Shown: positions 26,473 to 33,321 of the stretch, one piece after another | Numbering within the stretch: the first letter of the stretch is position 1 | How the letters are laid out: each line of letters opens with the position of its first letter | DNA from: a virus | Strand: one strand, 5' to 3' | Virus record (IMG/VR): IMGVR_UViG_3300013132_000051 | Location: 1 to 63,522 of that record | DNA: 63,522 nt | The notes under the pieces: generated by a model | What the model was told of the DNA's origin: nothing | Seen by the model: only the letters and a program-made list of their open reading frames with translations | Database searches by the model: none | Position numbers and translations under genes: made by a program

Positions 26473-27123
26473 TTAGAATCTGCTGCTTCTAGGGTATCCC
26501 AGATACCGTAGAGACCTAACGTAGTCATCGTATTGAGCATCTTCATATGCTGTTTCTTTCATTATGTCAATATACTCATTGATAGACTTATGACGATCCT
26601 CGAAGGGGAAATCCTTAAAGATTATTGGGTTGGGAACGTCAACAAATACATTAAACGCCGTCTGATCTAGTTCGTCTGCGGCGTCTCTGGCACTCACGCC
26701 GGTTTTCTCAGCGGCCTCAATGTATTTGAAAATGAGACTCTTGATGCGGGGGGCTTCCATCATAAAATTGATAGTGCCACTATTCATCCTCACGTTGAAA
26801 GGGTCTTTCCTCTTTTCATAGAGATACTGCATATATTCCCCGCTAATCCCCAACTCCCCGTCTTGGGTACGCGGGAGGTCATCAATTTCAGAATTTTCAA
26901 GAATCTCTAGCGACAAAGCTACCAAGTAGGGTTCCCAATCAGTCTTCCGAACCTCACCAAGGATTTGATTGAACAGGCGGTTTGCCTCTGGGTTATCGAG
27001 AAGCCACTTGTGAGGCTTACCGGCAACCCGAGAGGCGCTCTCCTTGAGCAGCGGCAAGAGGGCCGGACGGAGGTCGGGGCGGGAGTGGGCGAGCCGGATG
27101 ATGCGGGACCGGAGGTCGGACAT
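26473..27123 (-). CDS. leader-bearing protein with AT-rich cargo
   Basis: The ATG at 27123 gives 216 aa. Residues 1-30 are a canonical leader (LRSRIIRLAHSRPDLR, then LLPLLKESAS). The rest is an alpha-rich domain (LFNQILGEVRKTDWEPYLVA, IKSLIFKYIEAAEKTG, INEYIDIMKETAYEDAQYDD) that I do not recognise. Base use changes sharply: 27061-27120, which encodes the leader, has 46 G/C of 60, whereas 26521-26580, near the 3' end, has 19 of 60. This looks like foreign cargo joined to a resident leader. It converges with the SOD gene across about 105 bp holding only a weak ACGGG/CCCGT hairpin. Confidence 0.8.
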   Translation of the reverse strand: MSDLRSRIIRLAHSRPDLRPALLPLLKESASRVAGKPHKWLLDNPEANRLFNQILGEVRKTDWEPYLVALSLEILENSEIDDLPRTQDGELGISGEYMQYLYEKRKDPFNVRMNSGTINFMMEAPRIKSLIFKYIEAAEKTGVSARDAADELDQTAFNVFVDVPNPIIFKDFPFEDRHKSINEYIDIMKETAYEDAQYDDYVRSLRYLGYPRSSRF

Positions 27124-27164
27124 AACTTTGCCTTTCGATAAGGAAGATAACCCGCCCCTCGGAG

Positions 27165-27410
27165 CTACTTCAGCGGGCCGTTGCGAAGCCCGTCGCACTC
27201 GCACTCGCGTAGCACGATGTCCACGCCTCGCCCGGTCGCTAGGCACCGGGGGCACGGGACGTAATCGTACCTGTCCCGTGCCAACGCGAACCGCCAATAC
27301 ACCCGCTTCACGGCGAACGGTAGCGCCTGAGCCCCGATGAACCACACGCGGCAACACGCCGGGATCCCCGAGTGCTTCCCGCAAACCCAATCGTAGCGGG
27401 CGTACCTCAA
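27165..27410 (-). CDS. small Cys-rich protein, 81 aa
   Basis: I start it at TTG 27410, whose TTGA overlaps the stop of the methyltransferase gene. The 81-aa product has Cys clusters CGKH...CC near the N-terminus and CPRC...CEC near the C-terminus, so a zinc-binding fold is likely. Family unknown. Confidence 0.6.
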   Translation of the reverse strand: MRYARYDWVCGKHSGIPACCRVWFIGAQALPFAVKRVYWRFALARDRYDYVPCPRCLATGRGVDIVLRECECDGLRNGPLK

Positions 27411-28012
27411 AACAAGTCGAGGACCGTCGGCTCCTCGTCTCCTAGCTGGTTGCCGAAGCGGTCCCAACCCTCGGCGGGCGCTCCGCGAGCGAACATCTCT
27501 AGTCTCCGCACTGGACCGTAGAGGCGTCCGATGCGGGAGCGGACCTCAACCGGCTTCGCGCTGTGTTCCCCGCGAGGCGAGAACACCGTCTGCTGAACAG
27601 TCTCGTCTAATAGGGGCAGGGGCCTCCCCCTCGCCTCAGTCGAACCCGCGATGACTAGCTCGACTAGCGGCTTCACCACCGAAGGGCGCACGCCTTGGGC
27701 TCCGATGGGGGTTCCATCGCTCCGAGTCTTGACCCAGACGAAGGGCACCCCTCGGAAGTGGAACCCCCACGCCCGCAGTAGGTCGATAGCCGCGTCGAGG
27801 CGGGGGCACGTCGCCCACATGAAGACGACGGCTCGGTCGGCGCACTTGCGGCGGACGGGCAACGCCATCAACGCCGCGTCGTCCATGAGCGAGTAGTGCT
27901 TGCCCGCCGCCGCCATCTTGTCCTCGGCCCCGTAATAGAGCCACGGCGGATCCGTGTAGACGATCTGATATGAGGCGTCCGGCACCGCGCTGAAGTCGGC
28001 GTAGTCGGTCAC
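27407..28012 (-). CDS. MT-A70 family adenine methyltransferase
   Basis: This 201-aa protein has the catalytic DPPW at residues 21-24 (VYTDPPWLYYG), then a KHYSLMD segment and a VVFMWATCPRLDAAIDLLRAWGF helix-strand unit. It ends with RLEMFARG...GWDRFGNQL, all typical of small MT-A70 N6-adenine methyltransferases. Phages use such enzymes to modify DNA against restriction; the target site cannot be read from sequence. It lies five bases downstream of the HD-hydrolase gene and overlaps the next small gene by TTGA. Confidence 0.88.
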   Translation of the reverse strand: MTDYADFSAVPDASYQIVYTDPPWLYYGAEDKMAAAGKHYSLMDDAALMALPVRRKCADRAVVFMWATCPRLDAAIDLLRAWGFHFRGVPFVWVKTRSDGTPIGAQGVRPSVVKPLVELVIAGSTEARGRPLPLLDETVQQTVFSPRGEHSAKPVEVRSRIGRLYGPVRRLEMFARGAPAEGWDRFGNQLGDEEPTVLDLF

Positions 28013-28017
28013 GGAGT

Positions 28018-28650
28018 TCAGCGCATCTGGTGGGGTGCTCGTCGCCCTAGAGCAGCCCGCTTGCCGAGACCGTCAGCGGGGAAGCCGAGCATCGCCCCCC
28101 ACGAGTAGAACATCTGCTCCCAAGTACCACGGCTTACCCGTTGGGCGAGCAGGCCCGATGCTACTTCTAGCTGGGGGCGCGAGGGCTTCGGTAGAGAGCC
28201 GCCCCAATCCGTGTACCCGAAGCGGTCATCGAAGAAGTGCTGCTTCTCGCACGCGAGCGCGAGGAGGTCATACACCCGCACCTCGGCAGTACGCGGATCC
28301 TCGACCCCCATCGCCCGGAGGAACGCCGCTTGGAACTTGTCCTCGTAAGTCTGCCACGCTGGTCCGACGACGCGCCGCACGGGAGAGATCACGTCCCCGA
28401 CGTAGGCTTCGTGCCCGTCGTGCATGAACACGGCCCGGACGGTATCGCGGGGCTGGCCGTCAGCGGTAGCGAGGCTCGCCGCGAGAATCGAATGAGCGGC
28501 GACCGACCAATCGACTGCGCCGTTGTATCGGGCTTGCCGTGAGAGGTGGGTCGCTACGTCCCGCAACGAGAACACCCCCGGATCGAACTCCGGGGCGTCC
28601 GGGTCGAGGACGACCTTCCGGCCCGAAGCCGTGAGCGTCCAAGGCGTCAA
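28018..28650 (-). CDS. HD-domain phosphohydrolase, YfbR-like
   Basis: TTG 28650 overlaps the upstream stop (TTGA) and gives 210 aa, starting MTPWTLTASG. The metal site is H53 (AAHSILAA), H77-D78 (FMHDGHEAYVGD) and D128 (VYDLL). This is the H...HD...D pattern of HD hydrolases, and HDxHEAYxGD plus a following P is the YfbR/5'-deoxynucleotidase style. It probably acts on nucleotides, for example a dNMP during phage DNA synthesis. It sits in a minus operon with an adenine methyltransferase. Confidence 0.82.
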   Translation of the reverse strand: MTPWTLTASGRKVVLDPDAPEFDPGVFSLRDVATHLSRQARYNGAVDWSVAAHSILAASLATADGQPRDTVRAVFMHDGHEAYVGDVISPVRRVVGPAWQTYEDKFQAAFLRAMGVEDPRTAEVRVYDLLALACEKQHFFDDRFGYTDWGGSLPKPSRPQLEVASGLLAQRVSRGTWEQMFYSWGAMLGFPADGLGKRAALGRRAPHQMR

Positions 28651-28850
28651 GCTCGACCCGCCATCATCTTGCCGAGCGCCGTCTCGCCCTCGTCGGTACA
28701 CGAGAACATCGACGGGTCCGCCGGATTGTGCGCGAGCAAACCACGCTTCACGAGCCGGTGGGCGAGCTTCTGGTCCTCGCCGAGCCACTCGGTGGGGCGC
28801 TTCTTCGGGGAGAGCATCAGGATACCAATCTCGACGGGCTTCAGGCTCAC
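28647..28850 (-). CDS. small winged-helix-like protein, 67 aa
   Basis: A GTG at 28850 starts a 67-aa protein. AHRLVKRGLLAHNPADPSMF followed by CTDEGETAL resembles the recognition helix and wing of a winged-helix fold. It is coupled to the HD gene by TTGA. DNA binding is possible but unproven. Confidence 0.6.
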   Translation of the reverse strand: MSLKPVEIGILMLSPKKRPTEWLGEDQKLAHRLVKRGLLAHNPADPSMFSCTDEGETALGKMMAGRA

Positions 28851-28857
28851 GGTCTAT

Positions 28858-29130
28858 TCACTCCTTCGGTTTTCTAGGGGGTCGCGGGAATCTCGATGTC
28901 GGGTATCCCAACGATGCTGGTGGGAGAGCGAGTACGGGAGCTTTTGGCTCTACAGGGGCTTCTGGGGAGCCATGCACGGGGCACTCGGCGTTGTGGACGT
29001 AGCCGTACTTCTCGGCGTTGCCCCAATACCCGCGCCCGTAGTGGTTGTCCATCACCGGACAGGCGCAACCCTCGCGCTGAGCCTCCGGGCTTCCGGGTCG
29101 CAGACCGTACCGGAGGGGGTGCTCACTCAT
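28858..29130 (-). CDS. small zinc-binding-type protein, 90 aa
   Basis: The protein has RPGSPEAQREGCACPVMDN and AECPVHG. This C-x-C...C-x2-H arrangement is common in small phage proteins with a GCxCPvxDN motif. The C-terminus is Pro-rich and basic. No function is known to me. It overlaps the upstream gene by eight bases. Confidence 0.7.
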   Translation of the reverse strand: MSEHPLRYGLRPGSPEAQREGCACPVMDNHYGRGYWGNAEKYGYVHNAECPVHGSPEAPVEPKAPVLALPPASLGYPTSRFPRPPRKPKE

Positions 29131-29503
29131 GGGAGAACGCCTCTTCGATGAAGACCCGACGGGACGCCTCGTCCGGGAGTAGCTGCTTGAAGATGCACCC
29201 GAACTTCTCGCCGAGGTAGCGGGCTTGGAAGTCCGGCACCCGGAACTGCGTCTCGCAATGCCGGTTCACCAAAGGGAACTCGATGCCCTGAGCGAGCATC
29301 CGCTCGCACATATTGATGAACTCGGCTTGCACGCCGCAGAACTCGATGAAGGCGTGGGGCACTCCGCCGTGGAACACCTCCCCGTAGAACCGCTGGTTGA
29401 TGTCCCGCATCGAGCGGATCATCGCCCGCATCTCCCCAAGCGTGTACTGATGGCCGGGGAGCCGCGTATCGTCCGGTAGCTGGGCCACGTCGAGGTCGTC
29501 CAT
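29123..29503 (-). CDS. hypothetical protein, 126 aa
   Basis: The ATG at 29503 starts MDDLDVAQLPDDTRLPG. The helical middle (LGEMRAMIRSMRDINQRFYG) and FCGVQAEFINMCERML suggest a compact alpha-helical protein. Unrecognised. It is the first gene of the minus operon running to 27165. Confidence 0.65.
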   Translation of the reverse strand: MDDLDVAQLPDDTRLPGHQYTLGEMRAMIRSMRDINQRFYGEVFHGGVPHAFIEFCGVQAEFINMCERMLAQGIEFPLVNRHCETQFRVPDFQARYLGEKFGCIFKQLLPDEASRRVFIEEAFSHE

Positions 29504-29511
29504 GATGTACG

Positions 29512-29538
29512 TTACGCCTTCGCGGTTTTCTTTATAGG
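29512..29538. promoter_or_regulatory. shared upstream element, copy B
   Basis: TTACGC, then CTTCGCGG and TTTATAGG, lies in the 118-bp divergent gap before 29503 (-) and 29622 (+). It resembles the copies at 25715 and 50947. A shorter relative lies before the GTG at 28850. It is a candidate promoter or leader element. Confidence 0.35.
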
Positions 29539-29621
29539 GGCGCGAAGCTAGTAGGCTCGCCCGTGCGGCGGCGGGCACAACCCCAACGGCTACCGCCGTC
29601 GCTAGGTAGGAGAGAATCGAA

Positions 29622-30395
29622 ATGTCTGACCTTCGTTCCAATCTGATTCGCGTAGCGAGCACCCTTCCGGCGGGCGACCCCGGTCGGAGCGACATCCTCC
29701 ACGTCATTCGCGAGAACGACATTCGCCTCGCCTTCGGCAAGGCGGCGGCGTCCAAGCTCCCGACCCGCCTCGTCGCGGGCTACGACGGCTTCACGGACCA
29801 GATCCGCGAGCTGGCCGACACCGAAGCGAACGTCAAGCGCCTTCAGGCCGAGATCGACGCGCTCACAGGCGACCTCTCCAAGAAGCTGAAAGACGCCGAG
29901 AAGGGCTACAAGGACGCCGTCGAGGCGATCAAGGACGCCTACAAGGAGAACCTCTCGGCTCAGGGCAACGTCATCATCGAGCGCAAGACGAAGCTCGTTG
30001 AGGCGCAGGCCAAGCTCAAGGTCGTCGGCGTCAAGGGCACCCTCAACTCGATCCAAGAGGATATGCTCGCCGCCGTCACCGAGAAGTACGGCGCGGAAGT
30101 CGCCGCCTTCATCAAGGCGACGCAAGACGCCCTCCAAGAGCAACACCAAACGATGCGTATCTCGCTCGACGGCTTCGTGCTGGAGGCGCGCGAGGCGGCG
30201 GACAAGACGGCGGCGAGCAAGACCGCCCTCAGCTTCAACATCGTCGGCGTTCTCGCGAAGTTCCGCGACTACATCAAGAAGGGCTGGTCGAAGATCGTCG
30301 AGGTCGCGAAGGCGGCGACGGACGTGATCCTGGGCCGCTCGGCGAAGGTCGAGAAGGCGCACACCGAGTTCTTGAAGGCGCTCGGCTCCGTTTGA
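29622..30395 (+). CDS. coiled-coil protein with variant leader
   Basis: The 257-aa protein starts SDLRSNLIRVASTLPAGDPG then RSDILHVIREND. The first eleven residues match the leader family, but the second half differs (STLPxGxxxR...L..I). Residues about 60-125 form a long coiled coil (RLQAEIDALTGDLSKKLKDA and on). Residues about 205-245 hold an amphipathic VGVLAKFRDYIKKGWSKIV segment. GGAG lies 12 bases before the ATG. A strong hairpin follows. It may be a structural or internal virion protein; this is inference. Confidence 0.75.
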   Translation: MSDLRSNLIRVASTLPAGDPGRSDILHVIRENDIRLAFGKAAASKLPTRLVAGYDGFTDQIRELADTEANVKRLQAEIDALTGDLSKKLKDAEKGYKDAVEAIKDAYKENLSAQGNVIIERKTKLVEAQAKLKVVGVKGTLNSIQEDMLAAVTEKYGAEVAAFIKATQDALQEQHQTMRISLDGFVLEAREAADKTAASKTALSFNIVGVLAKFRDYIKKGWSKIVEVAKAATDVILGRSAKVEKAHTEFLKALGSV

Positions 30396-30410
30396 TCCCG
30401 GCTCAACCTG

Positions 30411-30456
30411 AAACGACGAAGCCCCGGAGCCGCGAGGTTCCGGGGCTTCGTCGTTT
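30411..30456. terminator. bidirectional terminator
   Basis: A perfect 18-bp stem (left arm 30411-30428, right arm 30439-30456) has a 10-base loop and a short T run on either side. It separates the convergent genes ending at 30395 (+) and 30455 (-), and the minus gene's stop codon overlaps its edge. Confidence 0.9.
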
Positions 30457-33082
30457 AGCCGCCCGACACGGCGATCAGAATCAAGTCCGTAATCAGCGCC
30501 GGAAGCCCTCCCGCCGTGATGACGAGGCCCGCCGAGTACGCCTGAGGGCCGTCGGCGGGCTTGTTTCCAGCCCCGACGAGAGCTGAGACTACGCCATCGG
30601 TTCCCGAAGCCACGACAGGAAGGATCAGCGCGTCCGGGATCTCAAAGGACAGGGGGATGTTGATGTAGGACTGGATTCGGCGGACGAGTTCCTGGATCTC
30701 TTTCACGCGCTGCTCTAGGGCGCTGATGAAATCGAGGATCGTCCCAACGATTCCGGTCAGACCCGTATCGAGCGCCGCCGCGTATTCGCGGATCAGGTCT
30801 ACCAGATCCGCGACGCTAGACAGTCCGAACGCCCCTACGCTCGCGAACGGCCTCCACAGGAGCCAGCTACCCGCTGGAGGGGTCGTTTGGGCGACGCCTG
30901 CGAGTTGGAGAACCGCCTGGGCGTCGTCGTAGATCTGATCCGGTACTACGTCCCGAACGAACCACAAGCCCGCCCCGTCCGTAAGCAGCGGAGCCGACTC
31001 TGAGACGTTCAGAATCGAAGAGCCCCCGAAAGTACCGTTCTGGTACTTCTCGTTCAGGCTCAGGAACCGGGCTGTTTGAATCGAATCGGCTTCGGGTAGA
31101 AGATTCGGCAGAGCCAAGACCCCCAACTCGTTGAAAAACACATCGTCGATGGGGAGATCCGCGAGAGATCGGGCGTTCTTTGCTACAATAGGGGGAACCA
31201 AGTACGGATCCTCGGCTTCGGTTTCGGTTCCCTGGGCGAGTACGTCGTTCAGACCCCACCCGAGAAGCGGGTTCCCGGAGACACCCTCTACGTCAGAGGT
31301 GTTCCACTTGAAGTTGACGAGCCGGTCTAGCCGGGGGCGGAGGTTCGCGAGGAGCGACGGGGGGAGGTTCCCTTGGGACTCAACGAGCGTAGCCGCCAGC
31401 GCGGATACTCGACTCCGAAGCCCCGAAGAAAAAGCAATAGGGGGCTCCGGGGTAACGAAGTACCGGCGGACGTTCTCGATGACCGTGGGAATGAGATTCT
31501 GAGCTACTGGCTCCAGACCCGTAGGTACATACGGGCTCGCCGTCCCCGAAGAAGAGGCGCTAGCGACTGAAGTTTCAGTGCCCGTCGCCTCTGCGATCTG
31601 AGGAACAAGGTCCGACCGGCTCAGGAGCGTGAGCGTGATCGCGGCCTGGAGGCCGAGCATGTAGGCGTCGGTCGCCTCCGTCGGAATCATAGCCGTGGCA
31701 ATGTTCGACGGGAGCCCCCGCGAAGCCAGCGTCACGGTCCGGTCGCTGACGGAAGCGACCGGGGAGAGAACGTCCGTTCCGGGGTTCCGGTACGGGACGA
31801 CGTTCCACTTGTAGTCGGAGGGGCTTTGGACGGTGTTATTGACCGCGTAGACGCGGATCCAGACCTGAGTCGGGGGCGCGGCTCCGTCAATGTTCACGGA
31901 GCCGTCTGAGGGGTTCACCTCTGCTTTGAGGGGCAGCTCTCCGAAGGGAATATTGATCGAGAAGGTTCCGCCGATCCAGGACTGGCCGAGCACGGCGTTT
32001 GGGCTCACCCCCGAACCAATGTAGAAGGTGCGCTGGTTGTAGTAGCGTCCGTCGTCCCGAACGGAAATCGGGTTCTGCTTGATGAAGTTCGTCGAGGTCG
32101 GGCTCGTCAAGAAGAAAACCGGCCTCGCCCCGTCGCGAATCGCCCCGTCCGAGTCGAAGCAATCCGACCAGAGCGAGCCCTCGGCGAGCTGAACCGAGTC
32201 GGCTCCGCCGAAAATCTGCACGGGCGCTCCCGTCAAACCATCGAGGTAGAGCCCCGTCGTGTATCGAGCTGTGCCGTCGCTCTCGTCTCCGCCCGTCGAA
32301 GAGGCGACCGGCGCGTACCAGCCTAGATACAAGCCCTGCTCAAAGCACGAGACTTCGATCAGGAACCCGTCCGGCGGTACCGCCGGGGAGCTAGTCGGAT
32401 TCGCCGTCGGGGAGGGGGCGATGTTCCACTGGAGGTAGACGCTGTCTCGTCCGGCGAGTTGCGAAATCCCGAGCAGTAGGTTCGCCGTCCCTTGGCCTGG
32501 AGTGAGTCGCGAGTTGGCGTTCGCGTAAGCCGGGGTGAGCCCGACGGGTAGCGGGAGCGAGCTAGCGACGGGGTTCTGACCCAGGAGCCGAGCGAAGCCG
32601 TTGATGAGGTCTTGGAAGATCCCGAAGCGGCTCGTATCGAGGAGGCCCGTGATGAACGTCGGATCGAGCCCCGCGTAGAAAAACAGGGCCACGACCGTGT
32701 TCGACGGCGAGAAATCCGGGCGGGTCAGGTCTGCCCGATTCGTCAGGCGCGAGATCATCCGCCGTTCGTAGGCGGGATAACCGCCTTTGATCCCGGCGAA
32801 GCTCGTGTCCTGAACGATGGCGTTGATGTCGGAGTTGAAGTAGATACCGACTCGTCTGAAGTCGAGCAGCAGATTCTGGAGGAGCGCGATCAGCTCCTGG
32901 ATGATCTGACGGATCGGGTTTAGGAGTCCCGCGACAAACGACTTGACGACGTTCATCACGGCCAACGCCAGATCGAGCGCCACGATGGCGATCTGGAACA
33001 GTCCGTTCACCCCGTCTACGAAGTCCCGTAGACCAGGAACCTCAAAGCGGAGTTGTATTCCGCCCCATTCGCCTACCGCCAT
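30455..33082 (-). CDS. large virion structural protein, 875 aa
   Basis: The ATG at 33082 shares its A with the upstream TAA (TAATG) and starts MAVGEWGGIQLRFEVPG. The first 100 residues are hydrophobic and helical (LFQIAIVALDLALAVMNVV, LIALLQNLLLDF). The middle is beta-rich with fibronectin-like segments (VYLQWNIAPSP, QVWIRVYAVNN). The C-terminal 170 residues return to hydrophobic helices (IVGTILDFISALEQRVKEIQ). No enzyme motif is visible. It is the last gene of the operon that makes the 3652-aa protein, so I infer a tail component. Confidence 0.65.
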   Translation of the reverse strand: MAVGEWGGIQLRFEVPGLRDFVDGVNGLFQIAIVALDLALAVMNVVKSFVAGLLNPIRQIIQELIALLQNLLLDFRRVGIYFNSDINAIVQDTSFAGIKGGYPAYERRMISRLTNRADLTRPDFSPSNTVVALFFYAGLDPTFITGLLDTSRFGIFQDLINGFARLLGQNPVASSLPLPVGLTPAYANANSRLTPGQGTANLLLGISQLAGRDSVYLQWNIAPSPTANPTSSPAVPPDGFLIEVSCFEQGLYLGWYAPVASSTGGDESDGTARYTTGLYLDGLTGAPVQIFGGADSVQLAEGSLWSDCFDSDGAIRDGARPVFFLTSPTSTNFIKQNPISVRDDGRYYNQRTFYIGSGVSPNAVLGQSWIGGTFSINIPFGELPLKAEVNPSDGSVNIDGAAPPTQVWIRVYAVNNTVQSPSDYKWNVVPYRNPGTDVLSPVASVSDRTVTLASRGLPSNIATAMIPTEATDAYMLGLQAAITLTLLSRSDLVPQIAEATGTETSVASASSSGTASPYVPTGLEPVAQNLIPTVIENVRRYFVTPEPPIAFSSGLRSRVSALAATLVESQGNLPPSLLANLRPRLDRLVNFKWNTSDVEGVSGNPLLGWGLNDVLAQGTETEAEDPYLVPPIVAKNARSLADLPIDDVFFNELGVLALPNLLPEADSIQTARFLSLNEKYQNGTFGGSSILNVSESAPLLTDGAGLWFVRDVVPDQIYDDAQAVLQLAGVAQTTPPAGSWLLWRPFASVGAFGLSSVADLVDLIREYAAALDTGLTGIVGTILDFISALEQRVKEIQELVRRIQSYINIPLSFEIPDALILPVVASGTDGVVSALVGAGNKPADGPQAYSAGLVITAGGLPALITDLILIAVSGG

Positions 33083-33321
33083 TACCGGCCTCCGCCTCTC
33101 TTCAGGCGAGCGATCTGCTCGTGAAGCTCCTGGATTTGCTTCTGGTCCTGGGCGACCTGGGCCTGGAGAAGCTCTGATACCTTCAGGAACATCTCGCGTT
33201 GTTTCTTCAGGACGGGGAGATTCGTGAGGTCGGCCTTGCGCCCCTGTACCCAAGCGGGGTTGTCCGGGTCGAGGCCGAGAGCCCGGAGCTTCGCTTTCGC
33301 TTCTTCTAGCGTGTCGGTCAT
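33082..33321 (-). CDS. small coiled-coil protein, 79 aa
   Basis: The 79-aa product is helical and charged: LEEAKAKLRALGLDPDNPAW, then a coiled coil FLKVSELLQAQVAQDQKQIQ continuing to a basic KRGGGR end. It overlaps both neighbours and lies between two large virion genes. It may act as a chaperone or linker for them; there is no direct evidence. Confidence 0.72.
   Translation of the reverse strand: MTDTLEEAKAKLRALGLDPDNPAWVQGRKADLTNLPVLKKQREMFLKVSELLQAQVAQDQKQIQELHEQIARLKRGGGR

Noticed and set aside
27361-27467. Frameshift between the methyltransferase and the next Cys-rich gene
   Set aside because: The methyltransferase ends in a full C-terminal motif and the next gene starts in a normal TTGA overlap, so two genes are simpler.
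1420-30395. Leader as a Sec or Tat signal peptide
   Set aside because: It has no hydrophobic core of 10 or more residues, no twin-Arg motif in the right setting and no cleavage-site pattern; it looks like an amphipathic helix pair.
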